A stretch of 64,000 nucleotides of DNA from Purpureocillium takamizusanense (Eukaryota > Ascomycota > Sordariomycetes > Hypocreales > Ophiocordycipitaceae), in assembly GCF_022605165.1 (NCBI RefSeq), contig NC_063079.1:816001-880000 (forward strand). Direction: 5' to 3'. The position numbers were made by a program, and so were the translations under genes. The notes under the pieces are model-generated. The model saw only the letters and a list, made by a program, of their open reading frames with translations. It searched no databases and had not been told where the DNA came from. This document shows, one piece after another, positions 57,097-64,000 of this stretch. Position 1 is the stretch's first letter. The number at the start of each line of letters is the position of its first letter.

Positions 57097-58333
57097 ATGG
57101 CGCTCGACCAGTACTATCACAACAAGATCGAGGCGATGAAGCTGGAGATCCTCAAGGGTCAAGCAGCTCTGCGCCGCCTCGAGGCTCAGCGGAACGACTA
57201 CAATTCCCGGGTCCGGTTACTACGGGAAGAGTTGGGGCTGTTGCAACAACCAGGGTCCTACGTAGGCGAGGTGGTCAAGGTCATGAGCACCAAGAAGATA
57301 CTCGTCAAGGTGCACCCTGAGGGCAAATACGGTTCGTTATCCTTCGACTCTCGCCTCCCGCCTCTCGCCGCATTGTGCTTACTGACGCGCTCTGGCAGTT
57401 GTCGATGTGTCCGACAACGTCGACGTCGCCAAGCTTACCCCCGGAAAGCGCGTCACTCTCCTGTCCGACAGCTACAAGCTCGAGAAGCTCTTGCCCTCGT
57501 CCGTCGATCCGCTCGTCTCTCTCATGATGGTGGAGAAGGTTCCCGACAGCACATACGACATGATTGGCGGTCTGGATCAGCAGATCAAGGAAATCAAAGA
57601 AGTCATTGAGCTGGGCCTCAAGCATCCCGAACTCTTTGAGTCACTGGGTATCGCCCAGCCCAAGGGTGTCCTGCTCTACGGTCCTCCTGGTACCGGAAAG
57701 ACGCTGCTGGCACGAGCCGTCGCCCATCATACGGCGTGTAAGTTCATCAGGGTGTCGGGCTCCGAGCTGGTGCAAAAGTACATTGGCGAGGGTAGCCGAA
57801 TGGTCCGAGAGCTCTTCATCATGGCACGAGAACACGCTCCGTCCATCATTTTCATGGACGAGATTGACAGCATTGGCTCGTCGCGCGTGGAGGGGTCGTC
57901 TGGTGGCGACTCCGAGGTACAGCGGACAATGCTGGAGCTTCTCAACCAGCTCGATGGCTTCGAGCCCACCAAGAACATCAAGGTCATCATGGCCACAAAT
58001 CGGCTGGACATTCTCGACCCCGCCCTGCTGCGACCTGGCCGCATCGACCGAAAGATTGAGTTTCCCCCGCCAAGCGTCGAGGCGCGAGCCGATATCCTGC
58101 GCATTCACAGCCGCAAGATGAACCTGACGCGAGGCATCAACCTGACCAAGATTGCCGAGAAGATGAACGGGTGCTCGGGCGCCGAGCTCAAGGGCGTGTG
58201 CACAGAGGCTGGCATGTATGCGTTGCGCGAGCGGCGAGTGCATGTGACGCAGGAGGACTTTGAGCTGGCCACAGCCAAGATCCTCAACAAGCACGACGAC
58301 AAGGAGGTGTCGCTTGGCAAGCTATGGAAGTAA
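57097..58333 (+). CDS. RPT6: 26S proteasome regulatory ATPase Rpt6 (S8/PSMC5)
   Basis: Two exons (57097-57331, 57399-58333), 389 residues, the family length. A coiled coil ([39 protein letters not shown]) precedes an OB domain, then the AAA ATPase: Walker [16 protein letters not shown], pore-loop region [25 protein letters not shown], Walker [22 protein letters not shown]-type [20 protein letters not shown]. This is near-identical to known Rpt6 and distinct from other Rpt subunits ([38 protein letters not shown]). The donor is GTTCGT, not the usual GTAAGT, but the junction restores [11 protein letters not shown]. The ATG at 57097 was chosen because [12 protein letters not shown] resembles the short family leader. 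Confidence 0.96.
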
Positions 58334-58592
58334 TCGCGGGCATAGGCGTCTCGGTAGCTGGGGTTTCAGCAGCGCTTGGCCCAAGGACCAGCGTTGCAGT
58401 GTGAATAGAAACTGTACAACATGGAATGACTGGCACGTGTGAGGCGAGTTCTTTTATGCAGACGTGAGCACACGACAATTTCGCACGGTTGTTGCGGCGT
58501 ACGCTCTGGCAATGTGCAAAGCTACAAGTGCGAATTCCATTGCGTAGAAATACTGTAGTTACCAGGTTGTCCAACGCCGCGAGGAAATCCAA

Positions 58593-59477
58593 TTATGAGC
58601 GAGCCTTGGGTGCGTCCGCTTCACCGAGCGGGGAGATGACGCCGTGCATGCCCTTGTAAGGTGACACCTCGGCCGGCTTCCACTCCAGCTCATCCAACAG
58701 CCGCGTGTCCTTTAAACGAAAGACCTGGACATGCAACGGGCGGCAGCACTTGATCATCTCCTGCTCGCTGTCCGCGCCGAAGCCCCAGGCGGAGAGGTCT
58801 CCTCCGGGACATGTGCCTGCTGGCGTCAGTACACATTCCCCCCCGTATGAGTGTGTCTACGGTACGCCGGGCAACGAAAAGAGCCTGGCCTGAGCAAAGA
58901 AAGAGTGGGGGAAACGTACTCAGCGCCATGAGCAGGTCCTGCTCGGCGAGGAACTCGATGCAGTCGCCCTCGCGGGCGGGGCAGGGGCTCATAAAGTACC
59001 TCCCCTCGCGGTCGAGGCCGGTGACCTGGAAGATGTTGATGACGTCGTGGACGTCGCGCTCGTCGAGGCCGAAGGGGGCGACGGCGCGGACGAGGTTGGA
59101 GTGGCAGTGGAAGTCGTAGGTGTCGCCGGGGGAGAGGACGGCGTTGATGTAGGGGTCGCAGCGGGTGCCGAGGAGGTCGTGGACGCGGCCGCCGTTGCGG
59201 TCCTGGCCGTACCAGGCGAGCGAGTTGTGGATGATGGTGGCGAGGGGCCGCATGTAGGGCAGCGTGGACCACAGGCGGTCGTGCGTGGTGAGGTGCGAGG
59301 CGTGCAGCTGGCGGGTGCGCGAGGCCCAGAAGCGCTCGCGGGGGTTGTGCCGGTTCCAGATGTTAAGGTCGCCTGTTTGTGGCGGATGGATGTGGAGTGT
59401 GGGTTAGACTTGTTTTTGTTGCGTGAATGATGGCCATGTGAGGCATTGTATTTATAGCTAGAGAGATATACGCACAG

Positions 59478-59514
<37 letters not shown>

Positions 59515-59801
59515 AAAGGGGGTGAATGGAATCATAGAGTAGGGAGGTGTGACTGACCGACTTGGGCGCCTTCGGGGGTGCTGATGCGCACGATGCAGCC
59601 GACGGGCACCTCCCACGCCTTACCGGAGCGGATGGGCAGGGTGAACTCCTGGATCAGCTCCCGGGGCGCGGTCTGGATGGCGTTGTACGAGTTGCTGTCG
59701 ACGGTGAGCGGCGAGCCCTCCTTGGACAGGTAGGCCGGCACCGGCGCGGGGAGGCTCTCCTCGCGAGCCTTGAGGCGCGCCTCGATCTGCGGATCCGACA
59801 T
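58593..59801 (-). CDS. DUF1989 (urea-carboxylase-associated-like) protein
   Basis: Three exons (59558-59801, 58920-59372, 58593-58816) join in phase to 306 residues. The DUF1989 pattern is visible: an N-terminal barrel part with GKAWEVPVGCIVRISTPEGAQVGDLNIWN, then RLWSTLPYMRPLATIIHNSLAWYG, RCDPYINAVLSP, CHSNLVRAV, DVINIFQVTGL, PCPAREGDCIEFLAEQDLLMALSTCPGGDLSAWG. In bacteria such proteins flank urea carboxylase genes; fungal members are uncharacterised. Conserved Cys and His (CPAREGDC, CHSN, CPGG) may bind a metal (inference). No signal peptide. Introns of 185 and 103 bases; the first holds CA and GA dinucleotide runs at about 59476-59514. The two introns break up motifs, so a single-frame reading misses the CPGGDLSAWG end. 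Confidence 0.85.
59476..59514. repeat. CA then GA dinucleotide microsatellite
   Basis: A run of CA followed directly by GA lies inside the first intron of the DUF1989 gene. It could vary in length between strains. Confidence 0.9.
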
Positions 59802-62800
59802 GGCGACCGGGTGGTGGCTATTTCACGGGCCTTTCGTTGTTTGGCGTATGAGGTTCGGCTCAGCCGGATATCGAGTGAGTGCGCAGAGCGGAGGCCGTCA
59901 CGGGTCGAGTCTGCAGGGCTGGCTTATACGCAGGCTGGTCCAGGTTGTCTGCGCAACACTCACAGGCGAAAGGTATACGAGGTGACCTGTACAGTATATA
60001 GAGCCGTTGATGGTGAGAATGCGACAGAGAGAGAGGTAGGTGTTTTCTCTTTCTTCATGGCACGAGGTCCGCGGCTGGGCTCCAGCTGAAGTCGGCTTGG
60101 CACTAGTCAGGCGCAGTGCCGCGCGCCGAGTCCGGCGGTTTAAGCTCCAGTACGTTGCCCTCCGGGGATTGCGGGGTTGAAGATGGTGGAGCCCCGGGGG
60201 TCCGCGATGCGGGATGAGCGCACCACCACGAATTACCTACCCTATACATGTCGTTTCCTGTTGGACGGAAAGAACGAGGGCGGCAACGCGACACCCAGCG
60301 CAAATACCACATTGCTGTATGAAGTTTCATTGGTTGATTCGATTCCAAACGGCTGCTTCATAAAATCCCATTCTTTATTTTATGCTCGCTCTTTGCCCTG
60401 TTTGGTGATGTTCACGTATGGCAGAATGCACGCCGCGCCGCATGGACCGCCGCCGCGTGCACCGCACCGGTACCGGGGAGCTGCTAACTACCTCCCCATC
60501 GTCGGAGAGGGTCCCCGACGTTTACAGAAGGCGGGCCCCGGTCGGGTTCACACCGGAATCGCCGCCGATGCGCCGGACGAGGCCGGGACGGAGAAAGGTT
60601 CGATACACGGCTATTTGCCCGGCTATTGCTGGGCATCGCATTGACTGGCGACCATTGACCGCCCTCGCTCGCTCGCTCGCCCGCCTGGCTGATGGTAAGC
60701 AACGTGGGAATCACTCTCGTGATGTGTGACACGGCACGAAGAGCCTCCAACCATGCTGGTGGGTGGAAGGGAAGCTCCCCCGGCTTACGGTACGAAGTGC
60801 ACATGACATGTTCTTGTTGTCCCCTCGTCCAAGAAGACACACCGGTTGGCTGGGGGGGAAGGAAGAAAAGTCACGTCACTTATCTGCAGGATGGCACACA
60901 TGGACCCTCGCGGGGACGGTCTGGAAGCATTGATTGTCAGATCTGCGGTCCCGCAGGTTGGTGTTGGTGTGGTATGTGTGTGTGCGCCTGCAAATCAGCG
61001 CCCGCGCGGCCAAGCAAGCAAGCAAGCAAGCAAACCTGGCTGGTCAAGAAACCCCCCCTTCCCCCCCATCAATGCGGAGAGTCGGGATAAACACTACGCT
61101 TCACCGAAAGGCGAGGGGGTGGGGGCTTCTTAGCGAATGCAGCAGAGCTCGCTGGGCTCGTCTGGAGGTAGCACAACGTCTGTCTGGCAGTGGTGGTCGC
61201 GCGCCTTGCAGTAGGGCATCGCCAAACGGCTCTGATGGTGCTGGTGGGCGCCCGCACGGATGGGTTGGCTCGCACAAGCATGGGAAAGGGGAAGAAAAAC
61301 ATGGCCGCGTCCCAGCTCCCCTGTCATTGATCAGCCAAGTCAGGCTGGCCTGTCGGTCAGGTGCGTGCCTGGCCGAGTGTACGTACGTACGACGACGTTC
61401 CAACGGTCTGCGTGAGGCTGCACGCATTCTTACCCCGATGCCTACATCTGCTTATCCTTCACTCTACCTCTCTGGTTCTCTGGCACTGAACAGCGTACTG
61501 TTTTTACTACGACTGTGGGGATCAGCAGGCCGTCAGGGCAGGATGCAGGATGACGGAACAGGCGAGCTTCTTTCCCCCGCAGCCAACGACGGTGACGGAA
61601 TAGGGCGGAGAGGGGGGTTCAACGCCTTTCGGATCGGCGGTGCGAGTGCGCATGACGGGCCGAACTGGACGCTGACGCCGCCGCCGCAGCCGTCGCGGAC
61701 ACGGGGGTTATCCGAGCGTATGCATAATCCCAACGGAAATGCTGCCCGGAGCCTGCGAGTTGCGTGCGGCGTCTCAACGGCGGCGCGGATGCTCATCGAA
61801 TGCTACTGGGCGAGGTGGTCGCGGCACACTGGATCAGCCGTGTCTGTATATGGGCAGGAGTTGAGCTTCAATGCTCCCCTGCATCGTCGTCGCAGCCTGT
61901 TAAATGACCCAGATCATGGTATTGGGTTACGCCAGGGCAAGGTCCGGGCGGTGCGGACATAGAGTCTGGATGTCTGGATACCCGGGCTCGGCCGGGAGGG
62001 AATGAGAGGGCCGACGGAGTGACGTCGAAATCCGCCCTTGAGCCCGCACAGCCATCGTGTCATATGTTTAATGCCATCGTCGTCTCGGCCGCAGCCAAGG
62101 GGCGCATATCAGTCGACACGGGGGCGTATAGTACTACGATACGAGAACAGGCCCTGTTCTCTCCCCTTGCCCCGGTTGTTGATGCACCCAGGGTCCAGTC
62201 AAGACGAGTCGACGGGACAGACGCATGAATGACGATCGCAGAATGGTCCGGCGTGCGGTGACTACGGTGGATGGGGGGAACCGTCGCAGCATCCAAACAA
62301 AACAGCGGGTACAGAAAAGGGTGGATGGACGAATGATACGAAGTACTATCCATCAATCTGCAGCGTCGATGACTGACATCTCTGGTCGAGATAGAGGAGG
62401 GGGAGGGGCGGTGCAATCAAGATTTGGGAATGGAAATACAGATCGCCGTGGGGTCGTGGTCGTGTGTGATGTCGTTGGCGCTGACAGGTCGGGGCCCGCT
62501 ACGGATTGACTGTTCCATCTCGCACAAAGTCTGACAAGGCATGGGCATGTGTCCGCCCTGTGAGGCGGCGGCAGCGGCAGCGGCAGCGGTAGGGCGGGCA
62601 GACGGGCTCGAGATCCGGCGCATCGCCGTGGCTGGATCTGGACACACGCGGTGGCTCCCTGCCGTTACTGTGACGCGGGGCGGAGGCGTGTGTGAGACAG
62701 GGGACGGACGGGCTCATCATCATCAACACGAGACATGCCAGACACGCTTGCAAGCCAGGCACGAGTAAGGTACCTAATAACGTACGGGTGGGAAAAGCTG

Positions 62801-63057
62801 GGGGTCCAGGGCCCGGCGAAATTGAGTTGAACGAGGTGTCGGGGCGGGGGGCTTACTAACTATACGGCAGAGCAGAATCAGAGCATCGGAACACCTAGGG
62901 AGGTGGAAATTTCAAGCAGCCAGTGGAGCTGAACGCATGAGCTAGACCGTTCTAGACGGCGGACGTGCAGAGACAAGCTTCAAGACGGCGCGGCGCACCG
63001 TCAGGAATCAGGACCAGCAACTCCGTGGAAGGTTGGGGCCGCCGACTTGACTGATGA

Positions 63058-63088
<31 letters not shown>

Positions 63089-64000
63089 GTGCTGTTAGTC
63101 GACGAATGGAGGGGCGGGTGGGAAGGGGGTCGACCGGGTCGACGAGGGTTGCGGCGTGCATCCACGACATCATCACGGTCGTCGGTTGTTGGCCCAGTGC
63201 GCCCTCGTATTGCTGGAGCTCTCTGCTGGTGCCCAGCAGGTGGTGGCGATGCCGGTTTAGGTCCGCGTCAGCGCAGCGCAGGCACCGACACCTACGCCAA
63301 AATACTGTATCAAACGCAGCGTCATCGCAAAAGGCTAGAACGCGGACGTAGAAGAGGCTGCTTCGAATGACTCGTTGATGAGCCAGGCGGCGGGCGTGAC
63401 AGGTTCGTTTTTTTTTTTGCCATGCGCCGTCCAGGTCCAGGGCATATCAATTTTTTTTCCCCCTGCGCTCTCTCTCTCTCGCTGCGCGCGCTTGGGGGCC
63501 GCCAGCAGGCAGGGCTTTGGTTCCCGTCGTCTGACGTCATGCCGCGAGCGAGCGAGCGAGCTTTCCAGCCCCCGTCGAATTATTAGGTTTGCTTGCCAGG
63601 GCGCACCGTGCTACATTGCGACGAGGACGACTGCAAGGCCGAATTTGTTTTGGCAAGTGTGCTAGTATCGTATGTTCGGAGGCATTGAGCAGCGTAGTAC
63701 AGTATAGTGGTCGTAATTAGGAGCTATACATACACGGCGTGCCTTGATGGGAGCGAATGGTGCGCGCCGGACGTCCGAAGCGCGCGCCCCTCGATGGAAC
63801 CGGTCTTCTACCTTAGTGTAGTAGTACGGTAGTAGGCTGCCAACTAGGTACCTACATACCTAGGTACCCGGCCGCGGACGCGCTACAGTTCGCCGCCGCC
63901 GTTGCAGAGCGGGCACGGCTGCCCATTGCATCATCGGTTTAGCGTCTTTCTTAGGAGCGCGCCTTCACTACCTTGGTATAATGGGCGGGCGCGGGCGGTC
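59802..64000. other. 4.2 kb with no gene seen
   Basis: No frame shows a domain, signal peptide plus Cys pattern, or coherent splicing. Simple repeats: CAAG near 61011-61031, TCTG at 63060-63086, T runs at 63409-63418 and 63451-63458. AGGTACCT strings near 63845-63868 form short palindromes. The right end may be the flank of a gene beyond 64000. Confidence 0.5.
63060..63086. repeat. (TCTG)n microsatellite
   Basis: About six and a half perfect tandem copies in non-coding sequence. Confidence 0.9.

Noticed and set aside
58641..59430. Plus-strand and other minus-strand frames over the DUF1989 gene.
   Set aside because: Shadows of the real exons with Arg/Pro or Val/Asp runs.
60934..61962. 342-codon plus-strand frame in the right-hand gene-poor region.
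   Set aside because: Mixed composition and no domain; it overlaps other frames of similar quality, and a short hydrophobic stretch alone is not enough.

Overview
The window reads as nuclear DNA of a filamentous ascomycete (Pezizomycotina), most likely a sordariomycete and possibly of the order Hypocreales. The support is: genes split by short introns of about 50 to 120 bases with GTA/GTG donors, CTGAC-like branch points and CAG/TAG acceptors; GC-rich third codon positions; typical fungal families (2EXR, EthD, DUF1989, PR1/proteinase-K-like subtilisin, QDE-1/SAD-1-type RNA-dependent RNA polymerase, fungal ABCC pumps); and no bacterial operon structure. Exon structures were rebuilt by hand and checked for reading phase. 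No similarity search could be run.

Layout. Bases 1-1616 hold two conserved housekeeping genes on the minus strand: the 5' end of a probable TAF10 gene and the HDEL/KDEL receptor ERD2. Bases 2-26 kb form a gene-sparse block rich in secreted and surface proteins. It contains three small cysteine-rich secreted proteins (one in three tiny exons), a 644-residue GPI-type surface protein with an 18-base minisatellite, a membrane-anchored pepsin-like protein that lacks the first catalytic Asp, and an alginate-lyase-fold enzyme. It also contains two broken genes: a 16-exon ABCC transporter with two in-frame TAG codons, and a subtilisin-like protease with two frameshifts and a deletion of about 80 residues in its catalytic core.

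Bases 28-60 kb are denser and mostly conserved: a ubiquitin-like/WLM metalloprotease, a nitrilase, a second alginate-lyase-fold enzyme, an F-box protein with C-terminal membrane segments, an RNAi-type RNA-dependent RNA polymerase, an EthD plus alpha/beta-hydrolase fusion, a 2EXR protein, a 99-residue unknown protein followed by 23-base tandem repeats, a vacuolar CAX/VNX1-type cation/H+ exchanger, the proteasome ATPase Rpt6 and a DUF1989 protein. The last 4.2 kb show no gene.

The genes do not form one pathway, and no biosynthetic backbone gene sits beside the transporter. The clearest theme is the contrast between an unstable secretome/transport block (2-26 kb), with decayed and intact secreted proteins side by side, and stable housekeeping genes on both sides. 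That pattern fits a fungus that interacts with a host or degrades polymers.
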